DNA of 9,960 nucleotides from a bacterium (GTDB lineage Bacteria; ARS69): NCBI GenBank assembly GCA_025774865.1, contig JALGZO010000573.1, positions 1 to 9,960 of the forward strand, read 5' to 3'. Shown piece by piece: positions 1 to 6,487 of this stretch (position 1 is its first letter; each line of letters starts with the position of its first letter). The notes under the pieces were generated by a model. It saw only the letters and a program-made list of their open reading frames with translations, ran no database searches and was not told where the DNA came from. The position numbers and the translations under genes were made by a program.

Positions 1-2
1 CC

Positions 3-347
3 TGCTGCCCGAATCCCCAGTCGGGCTTCACGGACGCCGGTGGCGTCGTCATTTTCGAGTTCAAGAAGCTCGGCGGCAGGGGTTCCGGTGAGGTTCGAGT
101 GACCTCCCGCACGAATGGCAACATCGCCATTTGCCAGGCGCCGTTCGACTTCACGAGTACCGACCTCGACGGCGATTGCACCGAGACCGGCGTCGTCGAC
201 CTCGGTCTGTGGGCCGGCTGCCTGTTCCCTGGGCCCTACTGCCGGGTGTCGGACTACAATTGCGATGCCACGGTCGACGTCATCGACCTGGGTCTCTGGG
301 CCGGTGGGCTGGGCTTGGACTGCTCCAGCGGAGCCCCCTGTCCGTAG
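3..347 (+). CDS. C-terminal fragment of a secreted protein with a dockerin-like tail
   Basis: The gene is cut by the left edge; the frame is open from base 3 to the TAG at 345-347 (114 residues). The first part (FEFKKLGGRGSGEVRVTSR) is beta-strand-like and could be the end of a cohesin-like or Ig-like domain; I do not recognise its family. The tail holds two EF-hand-like dockerin loops. Loop 1 is DLDGDCTETGVVDLGLW, with one extra residue before the last Asp. Loop 2 is DYNCDATVDVIDLGLW, with acidic or amide residues at loop positions 1, 3, 5 and 12. Each loop is followed by a DLGLWAG helix start. The tail also has several Cys (DGDC, AGC, PYC, YNC, LDC, PCP), which is unusual for dockerins and suggests disulfides in an exported protein. 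The catalytic or binding part lies outside the window, so function is unknown. It is followed by a terminator, so it ends its transcription unit. Confidence 0.75.
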   Translation, partial: CCPNPQSGFTDAGGVVIFEFKKLGGRGSGEVRVTSRTNGNIAICQAPFDFTSTDLDGDCTETGVVDLGLWAGCLFPGPYCRVSDYNCDATVDVIDLGLWAGGLGLDCSSGAPCP

Positions 348-419
348 TCGCGGCTGAGCAAGTGGGCTGGGCTTGGACTGCTCCAGCGGAGCCCCCTGTC
401 CGTAGTCGCGGCTGAGCAA
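304..419. repeat. 58-bp perfect tandem duplication spanning a stop codon
   Basis: Bases 304-361 and 362-419 are identical 58-mers in direct tandem; 420 also matches 362, while 303 and 421 break the match. The first copy contains the last 13 codons of the dockerin-tailed gene, its TAG stop and 14 bases of 3' flank. The second copy is wholly non-coding because it lies after the stop, and 58 is not a multiple of three. Each copy carries a small hairpin, GCTCC-AGC-GGAGC, at 322-334 and 380-392. The second copy ends 10 bases before the terminator stem. Confidence 0.95.
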
Positions 420-429
420 GGTTCTTCGA

Positions 430-458
430 GGGGCGCCCCCCGGGGCGCCCCTTTTTTT
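430..458 (+). terminator. Rho-independent terminator after the dockerin-tailed gene
   Basis: Two copies of the self-complementary decamer GGGGCGCCCC (430-439 and 442-451) pair to form a stem of about nine G:C pairs with a four-base loop. Seven T follow directly (452-458). This is a textbook intrinsic terminator for the plus-strand gene ending at 347. Transcription reaching it from the left would not normally continue into the dehydrogenase at 497. Confidence 0.93.
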
Positions 459-496
459 GTTGCCCGGCCTCGAACGCTGCGCTCGAATCACGAGTC

Positions 497-1264
497 ATGA
501 ATCGTGACCCATTCGATCTCACCGACCGCGCGGCGCTCGTCACGGGTGCGGGGCGCGGAATCGGACGAGCGATCGCACGGGGTCTCGGCGAGCGGGGCGC
601 GGGCGTGGTGGTCGCCGAGATCGAGTCCGCCCGGGGTGAGCGGACCGCCGCCGATTTCTGCGAGGCGGGGGTCGACGCCCGGTTCGTCCGCACGGACGTC
701 ACGGACTCCGCGAGCGTCGAGAGTGCGTTCGACTTCGGCGTCGAGCGCTTCGGCGCCGTCGACATCGTCGTGAACAACGCGGGGATGAGTCAACGAACGC
801 CGGCCGAGACCTATTCGGACGAAGATCTCGATCGCATCATCCGGCTCAACGTTCACGGCGTGTTCTACGGGATGCGCGCCGCCGCGCGGCGGTGGATCGC
901 AGCGAAACGCGGGGGAAAGATCATCAACCTCGCGTCGTTCGCGGGCGTCGTGGCGGATCCGCTCTCGGCTCCCTACGCAGCCACCAAGGGAGCCGTGGTC
1001 CAGCTCACGAAGACCTGTGCCGTCGAATGGGCGCCGCACGGAATCCAGGTCAACGCGATCGGGCCCGGGTACACGCGCACGCCGATGACGGAGCCTGCGC
1101 TCGGCGATCCGGCGTCGCGCGCCGCAGCGCTCGCGAAGACGCCGCTCGGCCGCGTGGCGGAACCCGAAGATCTCGTGGGTGCCGCCATCTTCCTCGCCTC
1201 ATCGGCGTCGGACTACGTGACGGGACACGTCCTCATGGTCGACGGAGGCTGGACCGCCGCGTAA
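497..1264 (+). CDS. Short-chain dehydrogenase/reductase, classical family
   Basis: A complete 255-residue NAD(P)-dependent oxidoreductase with a single Rossmann domain, the normal length for classical SDRs. Visible motifs are the nucleotide-binding TGAGRGIG (16-23), NNAG (93-96), the structural Asn118, the catalytic Ser147, Tyr160 and Lys164 (YAATK), and PG at 190-191. The C-terminal DYVTGHVLMVDGGWTA is the typical SDR end. An acidic residue (Glu41) at the end of strand beta-2 suggests preference for NAD(H). It resembles gluconate 5-dehydrogenase, FabG-like and sugar or polyol dehydrogenases, but the substrate cannot be read from the sequence. The ATG start has no good Shine-Dalgarno; only GAG at 492-494 lies near it. 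It is the only gene of its transcription unit here. Its last 32 bp overlap the 3' end of the convergent aminopeptidase gene. Confidence 0.93.
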   Translation: MNRDPFDLTDRAALVTGAGRGIGRAIARGLGERGAGVVVAEIESARGERTAADFCEAGVDARFVRTDVTDSASVESAFDFGVERFGAVDIVVNNAGMSQRTPAETYSDEDLDRIIRLNVHGVFYGMRAAARRWIAAKRGGKIINLASFAGVVADPLSAPYAATKGAVVQLTKTCAVEWAPHGIQVNAIGPGYTRTPMTEPALGDPASRAAALAKTPLGRVAEPEDLVGAAIFLASSASDYVTGHVLMVDGGWTAA

Positions 1265-3893
1265 GGGAGGTCGAGCCCGCGCCGGCGGCGAACGACCGCA
1301 GGTAGGCGGCGACGGCCGGCCCCTCGGCCTCCCGGAGCCGTCGGCAGTCGGCCACCTCGTCCTCGACGCGCTCGATCCGGCGCTCCGTTCCGGGCACGCG
1401 GCGAGCGGAATCCTCGAAGAACTCGATCATCCGGTCGAGACGCTCGACCGAGCAGCCGCTTCCGAACGAGGGAAGGCCCGCCAATCGGCGGGGGCTGAGC
1501 CTCTCGGCGAGCTCGCCGTAGTGGTCCACCATCCAGTCGAACGCCCGGTCGCGCCCCGGCTCGGTGTCACGGAGCGCCCACGGAATGGCCAGGACCTCGT
1601 GCGAACGCAGCGGTCCTTCGAGCGAATACGCGAGCGCCCGCTCCACGATCACCGGATCCCGAAAAGACCCGAGCGCGGAAAGAAACCTGGATCGCTCCGT
1701 CGGTACTTCCGCGGATTCGAAACGTGCCCGGAACGTGTCGAAGAGCTCCCGGTCACCGTCGAGCGCCGCGAGGCTCAGCGAGATCCCCGCGATCGAGGGA
1801 TCCACCGACGTGGGATCCTTCAGGTAGGCCGCGGTCCGCTCGCGAGCGTAAGCCCGCACGTCCGGGTCACTCCCGTAGTCCCCGAGCCAATTGACGAGCT
1901 GGGTGCGGAGAGACGCGACGATTTCGCTCTCTCCCGACCGTCGCTCGAGTCCGATCCGATTCAGCGCCGGCCACAGTGTTCGACGGACGAAGATCGCGAA
2001 GTCGTCGGCCAGGTCCTCGGTCACGAACGCGCTCCGTACGTTGCCGAGGCCCGCGACGGCGGACGGCACGACCGCGAGATCCTCGTCTGCCGCGAACCGG
2101 TTCACGACCTTCGCGTAGTCCACGGCTCGCCAGGCGCCGGCGTCCAGCAAGCCGCTGAGGTTCCCCAGGAACTCCACCCTCTCGATCGGCGTGAGCTCGC
2201 GATCGGCACGAGCGGCCAGGATCCCCATGCGATCGGATGCCAGCGACCAGCGGTAGCAGCCCCCGGCCCCTGCGTTCGGGTACACCCACTCGACGTCTCG
2301 ATCCGCCTCGAGCTCGACGACGGCGCTCTCTCGATCCAGCAGGAGACGTCGGGTCCGTAGGGTCTCTCCGTCCGAGTACCTCAACACCATCGGCACCTTC
2401 CAGCTCAGCTCCTCGACGTCGGCTCCCGCGTGATGGAACCGGCTCTGCGTGACGCGCACGCGCCGGCCTTCCACTTCGAGCTCGACGAGCGGGTGCCCCG
2501 GCTGCTCCAGGAACGCCGCCATCGCCCCCGAAACGTCGCGACCGGTCGCCGCGTCCAGGGCATTCCAGAGATCGTCGGCCGTGGCGTTGTCGTCGGCGTG
2601 GGCGCTCAGGTAGTCGATCACGCCGCGGCGAAACGCCTCCTCCCCCGCCCATTCTTCGAACATGGACAAGACGAGCTTGCCCTTCTGGTAAGTGACGCCG
2701 AGGCCCTCCATCAGCAGACTGCCGGGCTCCACCACGCGCCGGATGGGCTGGGTCGAAGGAAGAGCATCGCGAGCGAGCAACCCCTGGGTCCGGCGGAGCT
2801 CCCGGACCGGGGTTTCGAACTCCGGGTGCACTCGGTGGGTGATCTTGTCTCCCAGCCAATCCGCGAACGCCTCGTTGAGCCACAGATCGTCCCACCACTC
2901 CATGGTCACGAGATTCCCGAACCACTGGTGGGCGAGCTCGTGCGCCGTGATGAGAACGAGCCGCCGTCTCTGTTCGGCGGTGGTCGCGTCGGGGTCGAGC
3001 AGAAGGACCGCGTCTCTGAACGTGATTGCCCCGGGATTTTCCATCGCCCCCGGCCAGAACTCCGGCACCGCGATGAGATCGAGCTTTTCGTACGGATGCG
3101 AGCGGTCGAAGTACTCCTCCATCGCCGCCAGGATCGGGCCGGTTACCTCCTGCGCCGCGCCGGCGAGATGGGATTGCCCGCGCGGGGCGACGATCCTTCC
3201 GGGCACCGAGAGACCCGGGATCGGCACGGTGTCGAACGGACCGACGGCGATCGCGAGGAGATAGGTCGGCAGCGGCCTCGTCGTTCGGAACGTGGTCGTT
3301 CGCCACCCGTCGCCCGCACTCTCCGCTTCGACCTCCGTGTTCGAGATCGCAATCGTCCCGTCCGGAACGGTGAGGGTCAGCTGGAACGGGATCTTGAAAC
3401 CCGGCTCGTCCCAGGCCGGAAACGCCTCTCGAGCATCGTCCGCCTCGAACTGGGTGAACGCGTAGGCGTCGCCGGCATGCTCGGCTCGGTAGAGACCCTT
3501 CGGCTGCGTTCCGAACTCGTGGTCGAAGCCGACGGTCAGGACGTAGCGACCCGGGGACAGCGGCTCGGGCACCGTCACCTCGACGACGTCGTCCGCGATC
3601 GCACCCTGGGAGACTTCGAGCTCGACCCCTTCGTGGACGAGTCGAACCGGATGGAGCCGCTGCCCTTCCGAGTGGAATCGAATGGCGTCGGTCGGCTCGC
3701 GCACCTCGAGCTCGATCCGGGTGGAGCCCGAGTACTCGGCCTGGGCGGGGTCGAGTTTCAGCTCGATGGACTGGAACGTGGGGACGACGGCTCGGCCGAG
3801 CCGCTCCGAGAACTTCGCCGCGTGGGCCGGCGCGGCCGCCCCGACGATCGCCAGCCCCATCGCGACCACCGAGCCGAGGGTGAGGCGCCGCAG
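1233..3893 (-). CDS. Secreted M1-family zinc aminopeptidase (PepN/ERAP type)
   Basis: A metallo-aminopeptidase that would release N-terminal residues from peptides outside the cytoplasm. Numbered from the CTG at 3893 it has 886 residues, normal for M1. It shows a signal peptide (RR n-region, hydrophobic VVAMGLAIVG, AHA before the cleavage site near residue 25), the N-terminal beta domain, the exopeptidase motif GAMEN (282-286), zinc site HELAHQWFGN (His318, Glu319, His322), third ligand Glu341 in WLNEAFA, and catalytic Tyr402. A long helical ERAP1-C-like domain follows. Start choice: the first canonical codon is GTG at 3869 (ATG at 3860), but these leave out the RR n-region and have no Shine-Dalgarno. 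The CTG lies 5 bases after a perfect GGAGG that overlaps the upstream stop. The frame closes upstream at 3912-3914, so the start must lie below that. It is almost certainly co-transcribed with the deiminase upstream. The 3' end overlaps the dehydrogenase by 32 bp. The family call is secure; the start is less so. Confidence 0.93.
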   Translation of the reverse strand: MRRLTLGSVVAMGLAIVGAAAPAHAAKFSERLGRAVVPTFQSIELKLDPAQAEYSGSTRIELEVREPTDAIRFHSEGQRLHPVRLVHEGVELEVSQGAIADDVVEVTVPEPLSPGRYVLTVGFDHEFGTQPKGLYRAEHAGDAYAFTQFEADDAREAFPAWDEPGFKIPFQLTLTVPDGTIAISNTEVEAESAGDGWRTTTFRTTRPLPTYLLAIAVGPFDTVPIPGLSVPGRIVAPRGQSHLAGAAQEVTGPILAAMEEYFDRSHPYEKLDLIAVPEFWPGAMENPGAITFRDAVLLLDPDATTAEQRRRLVLITAHELAHQWFGNLVTMEWWDDLWLNEAFADWLGDKITHRVHPEFETPVRELRRTQGLLARDALPSTQPIRRVVEPGSLLMEGLGVTYQKGKLVLSMFEEWAGEEAFRRGVIDYLSAHADDNATADDLWNALDAATGRDVSGAMAAFLEQPGHPLVELEVEGRRVRVTQSRFHHAGADVEELSWKVPMVLRYSDGETLRTRRLLLDRESAVVELEADRDVEWVYPNAGAGGCYRWSLASDRMGILAARADRELTPIERVEFLGNLSGLLDAGAWRAVDYAKVVNRFAADEDLAVVPSAVAGLGNVRSAFVTEDLADDFAIFVRRTLWPALNRIGLERRSGESEIVASLRTQLVNWLGDYGSDPDVRAYARERTAAYLKDPTSVDPSIAGISLSLAALDGDRELFDTFRARFESAEVPTERSRFLSALGSFRDPVIVERALAYSLEGPLRSHEVLAIPWALRDTEPGRDRAFDWMVDHYGELAERLSPRRLAGLPSFGSGCSVERLDRMIEFFEDSARRVPGTERRIERVEDEVADCRRLREAEGPAVAAYLRSFAAGAGSTSLTRRSSLRRP

Positions 3894-3897
3894 AACG

Positions 3898-3904
3898 ACC
3901 TCCT
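3898..3904 (-). promoter_or_regulatory. Shine-Dalgarno of the aminopeptidase, overlapping the deiminase stop
   Basis: On the minus strand AGGAGGT (3904 down to 3898) is a full match to the anti-Shine-Dalgarno and shares its first A with the TAA stop of the deiminase gene (3906-3904). The only start-like codon at a proper distance is CTG at 3893-3891, in frame with the aminopeptidase. The first GTG is 28 bases beyond the element. The arrangement suggests translational coupling of the two genes. Confidence 0.8.
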
Positions 3905-5616
3905 TACTTCGTCAGGACGACGGGCCGTGCGTGAGCGATTCCCGCGGCCCGGAGGCGGAAGAAGTAGACGCCGGCGGGGACGGGACGACCATCGTCGTCG
4001 CGGCCGTCCCAGTCGATTTCGGTGGCGCCGGCCGGCCGCTGACCGTCGACCAGCCGCCGTACGAGACGCCCGCGAACGTCGTAGACCGCGAGCTGGACCC
4101 GGTCCGGATACTTCAGCTCGAACCGGAAGTGGGTCCGGTCGCGGAACGGATTCGGGAACGCGGCCGGCCCGGCGTCCGACGTGACGACGGCCGCCCCGGT
4201 CGCTCCCGCCAGGATCGGAAAGTCGTGCCAGTGGTCCGGCGCCACCCGCGGCGAGCCCTCTTCGCGCCCGGTGGCATCGCCCGCCAGACCATAGTAGTCG
4301 ACCGTCGTGTCGGAGGCCGGGCCCGGAATCGTCCCTTCCCAGTCGTCCCCCCCCACGTTCGCCATCGCGACGGTTCGCCAGTCGTCGCCGGCGAAGCGGT
4401 AGTGCTGGACGAGGACGGGCCCGACGCTCTGCTCTCGAATCGGCACGTGAGCCACCCGCAGCATCGCGCTATCCATGACTCCCTTCGCCCGACAATGGAG
4501 GGCGTCGTCCGTGCGCCATCCCGAGTAGTAGTAGCCGCGGACGTCGTAACCCGGCATCGCGGCCCGGTACACGTCCAGCGCGTTGGAATCGTTCGCGGCG
4601 TTGTTGAAGGTGGGGACGAGGATCAGGTCGTTCACGAAGAGGCTGTTCGTGTAGGAGGCCGGCTGTCCGCCGCCGATGGGCTGACAGTAGACGCGGTGCA
4701 CCGTGTAGTTGCGTCCGGTCGACGCCATGAGAGATCCGATCAGCGTGGCCCGCTGCTCCAGCGCGTCGTAGGTGTAGTGCGTGGTCCACACTTCCTTGAT
4801 GAGGATCGTCTCCTCGTCGAGGAACTTCCCCCACGTGTCGATGTGATGGATCCCGCCCGACTCGATGTCGTTCACCACGTTGTAGACCTGGATCCCGTAG
4901 TACTCCTCCATGAGAGAGTCGACCTCGGCCGACGACATCCCGTTCTGGGCCGCCGCCTCGTTGTAGACCAGATCCGTCGACATGCTGAAGAGGAACCCGT
5001 CCGTCATGTAGTTTCCGCCGGTGTGCCACATGTCGTGGCGGTAGACGGCGATTCCCTGTTGCCGGCCGAAGGCGACCGGGATCTCGTCATCGTCGGGCCG
5101 GGCCGGGCGATTGTAGACGTGGTCGATGATGCCCACGTCCCCGTTGCCGTCGAACACGAACCAGGGTCCGTAGTCCCGGGTCCAGATGGAGTTGTTGGGC
5201 TCCACTAGAAACTGCACCGCAGACGTGTCCACGCCGATGGACACCAGGTAGTTCGTGGCCGAATTCTCCGCGGCCGCCGAGACGATGACGTGGAGGGTCC
5301 CGAAGTCGTCGAGGTCGGTCAAGAGCAACGGTGGCACCCCGAACGGATACCGCACCAGAACCCCCGTCAGGGGCTCCCACTCGGCGCAGTTCCGGATCGG
5401 GGTGTCGGGAGGAGGATCGGCGGCGCGGAGGAGACCGAGATTCGGGCTACGGCCGCTCGCCCGAAGGCGCTCCCACTCCAGCTCGCTTTCCTGCTGCGGA
5501 AGGAGCTCTTCGATCCCCTGCACGTCCCACTCGCCTGCCGCGCGATCGGTGACGAGGAGCGCGAGGACCGGCAGGCACGAGATCAGGATGGAGCGCGGGA
5601 AGGGGGCGATCGTCAT
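3904..5616 (-). CDS. Secreted peptidylarginine deiminase (Porphyromonas PPAD type) with FlgD-like C-terminal tail
   Basis: Member of the agmatine deiminase / bacterial peptidylarginine deiminase family, which hydrolyses the arginine guanidinium to citrulline plus ammonia. 570 residues: a signal peptide (hydrophobic ILISCLPVLALLV at 10-22), catalytic pentein domain (about 70-390), an Ig-like domain (about 395-470, ending in DYYGLAGDATG-type strands), and a FlgD-like Ig / sorting-type tail (about 485-570: FPNPF, VYDVRGRLVRRL, GVYFFRLR, final Lys). Catalytic positions match P. gingivalis PPAD in order and spacing: Asp148 (WTRDYGPW), His258 and Asp260 (ESGGIHHIDTW), Asn324 and the nucleophile Cys375 (ALHCRAKG). 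Arg170 and Arg173 (YNRPARPDD) correspond to the PPAD arginine pair that binds the C-terminal carboxylate, with one residue inserted. The ATG has a Shine-Dalgarno (GAGG, 7-base spacing). It is first of a tight pair with the aminopeptidase. A plain agmatine deiminase is unlikely because of the signal peptide and tail. Residue matching to PPAD is from memory, not from an alignment. Confidence 0.9.
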   Translation of the reverse strand: MTIAPFPRSILISCLPVLALLVTDRAAGEWDVQGIEELLPQQESELEWERLRASGRSPNLGLLRAADPPPDTPIRNCAEWEPLTGVLVRYPFGVPPLLLTDLDDFGTLHVIVSAAAENSATNYLVSIGVDTSAVQFLVEPNNSIWTRDYGPWFVFDGNGDVGIIDHVYNRPARPDDDEIPVAFGRQQGIAVYRHDMWHTGGNYMTDGFLFSMSTDLVYNEAAAQNGMSSAEVDSLMEEYYGIQVYNVVNDIESGGIHHIDTWGKFLDEETILIKEVWTTHYTYDALEQRATLIGSLMASTGRNYTVHRVYCQPIGGGQPASYTNSLFVNDLILVPTFNNAANDSNALDVYRAAMPGYDVRGYYYSGWRTDDALHCRAKGVMDSAMLRVAHVPIREQSVGPVLVQHYRFAGDDWRTVAMANVGGDDWEGTIPGPASDTTVDYYGLAGDATGREEGSPRVAPDHWHDFPILAGATGAAVVTSDAGPAAFPNPFRDRTHFRFELKYPDRVQLAVYDVRGRLVRRLVDGQRPAGATEIDWDGRDDDGRPVPAGVYFFRLRAAGIAHARPVVLTK

Positions 5617-5655
5617 TGGCGATCCTCACACCGGGTCGGGGCGGCCAGGGTCCGC

Positions 5656-5683
5656 AGTATAGCAGAGGGCTCGTCGGGCTCAG
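5656..5683 (-). promoter_or_regulatory. Candidate extended -10 promoter for the deiminase-aminopeptidase pair
   Basis: In the 63-bp gap upstream of the deiminase, the minus strand reads TGCTATACT (5664 down to 5656). This is an extended -10 (TGn plus TATACT, five of six bases of TATAAT). A weak -35 (CTGAGC, 5683-5678) lies 16 bases upstream. The predicted transcript start near 5649 gives a leader of about 33 bases with the Shine-Dalgarno inside it. Being one of the few AT-rich spots in this GC-rich stretch supports the call. No terminator is seen after the upstream Cys-cluster gene, so read-through is also possible. Confidence 0.45.
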
Positions 5684-6327
5684 GGGCACTCCTCGGGAGG
5701 AGGAAGGAACCGCTCGAAACCGATGCGGCGCAGCTCTTCGTGGTGATCGGGCAAGAGCATCGCATCTTCCAGGGAGACGTTCTCGTCGACCACGGCGTCC
5801 CGCGCCATCTGCCGAATCGCGGGCTCGTTTTCCCTCCCCTGCTTCTTGGTGCAGGCGGTCCAGGGAATGAACCGCGCGAACGGCTTCTTGCTCTTCTTCC
5901 GATAGTCGACCTCGAACGGAAAGCGGCGGCAAATCGTCGGGCGCGTGCCGTAGCCCCCGCAGAGCCCCGACTCCGCGTCGTAGAAGACGCAGTTTCCCTG
6001 CCGCTTCGCGAGGCGCGGCATCTGGTCGATCTCGGCGAGCAGCTTCCCCTTCCGACTCCGCTTGAACGTGAAACGACCGACGATCTTGTCGCCGAGCCCG
6101 CTGTCGACGAGCGCTGCGACATCTTGGAGCGAGAGCAGGATCCCGGACCCGACGTCCTTGTGGACGCAGCAACGGTCCGTACAGTTCTCACAGTCGGGCA
6201 TGACCCAGGGACCGTTCTCGCTCCGGAGCTTGACCTCGTCCGGATCGAGCAGATCGGCGGGGTCGACGTTCTCACGGGCCAGTTGATGAAGCCCCTCGGT
6301 GAGCGTTCCCTTGACTCTGGTGTCCAC
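5680..6327 (-). CDS. YkgJ-family cysteine-cluster protein
   Basis: A soluble protein of 215 residues with the Cys-cluster signature of the YkgJ / CxxCxxCC family, thought to bind zinc or an iron-sulfur cluster; its biochemical role is not known. Visible metal-ligand candidates, numbered from the GTG start: Cys46, Cys49, Cys53, Cys54 (CENCTDRCC), Cys113 (CVFYD), Cys123 and Cys133 (GTRPTICRRFPF), and possibly Cys159. The CxFY and RPxxCRxFPF parts are typical. Start choice: an ATG at 6417 is in frame, but the 30 residues it adds look like random GC-rich sequence. The GTG at 6327 has a strong GGAGGAGGAG 8 bases upstream, so I use it. It has no signal peptide and is probably cytoplasmic, unlike the two genes that follow it. 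It lies 63 bp before the deiminase and may or may not share its transcript. Confidence 0.88.
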   Translation of the reverse strand: MDTRVKGTLTEGLHQLARENVDPADLLDPDEVKLRSENGPWVMPDCENCTDRCCVHKDVGSGILLSLQDVAALVDSGLGDKIVGRFTFKRSRKGKLLAEIDQMPRLAKRQGNCVFYDAESGLCGGYGTRPTICRRFPFEVDYRKKSKKPFARFIPWTACTKKQGRENEPAIRQMARDAVVDENVSLEDAMLLPDHHEELRRIGFERFLPPPEECP

Positions 6328-6335
6328 GAGTTGGG

Positions 6336-6345
6336 CTCCTCCTCC
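6336..6345 (-). promoter_or_regulatory. Shine-Dalgarno deciding the start of the Cys-cluster gene
   Basis: The minus strand carries GGAGGAGGAG (6345-6336), 8 bases before the GTG at 6327. It supports that GTG over the ATG at 6417, which lies 90 bases further upstream, inside what is better read as the divergent intergenic region. Confidence 0.75.
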
Positions 6346-6406
6346 GTTCGTCTGCTCTGGGCCGGGTTCGGCGTGACTCGGCAGTCTCCCCAGCCTGCGA
6401 GTCCGA

Positions 6407-6427
6407 CCCGGGGACATCGGCCCCGGG
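6407..6427. repeat. Perfect 7+7 bp inverted repeat in the divergent intergenic region
   Basis: CCCGGGG (6407-6413) and CCCCGGG (6421-6427) are reverse complements separated by seven bases. The repeat sits in the middle of the 160-bp space (6328-6487) between the divergent Cys-cluster and Nudix genes, where a shared operator would be expected. A TAGATT hexamer (6434-6439) just to its right could be a weak plus-strand -10 for the Nudix gene. No clear -35 is visible. In GC-rich DNA such a repeat can arise by chance, so an operator role is only suggested. The rest of the gap shows nothing else that I recognise. Confidence 0.4.
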
Positions 6428-6487
6428 ATTTGGTAGATTCGAGGGCTGTCCCCCAGAGGCGTTCACTCGCAGTGTCGGGAGAATCGG

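Noticed and set aside
1867-3306. 479-codon minus-strand frame inside the aminopeptidase
   Set aside because: Same strand, shifted frame, Arg/Gly/Pro-rich shadow of the aminopeptidase.
2430-4184. Long open frame on the plus strand (584 codons) antisense to the aminopeptidase
   Set aside because: It mirrors the aminopeptidase codons, is rich in Arg/Asp/Glu/Val with no recognisable motif, and lies opposite a gene with intact GAMEN and HEXXH motifs. Such antisense frames are expected in GC-rich genes.
3682-5208. Long plus-strand open frame antisense to the deiminase
   Set aside because: Low-complexity Arg/Val/Asp composition and no domain; the opposite strand encodes the deiminase with all catalytic residues.
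6328-6417. N-terminal extension of the Cys-cluster protein from the ATG at 6417
   Set aside because: The added 30 residues look random, the ATG has no Shine-Dalgarno, and GTG at 6327 has a strong one.
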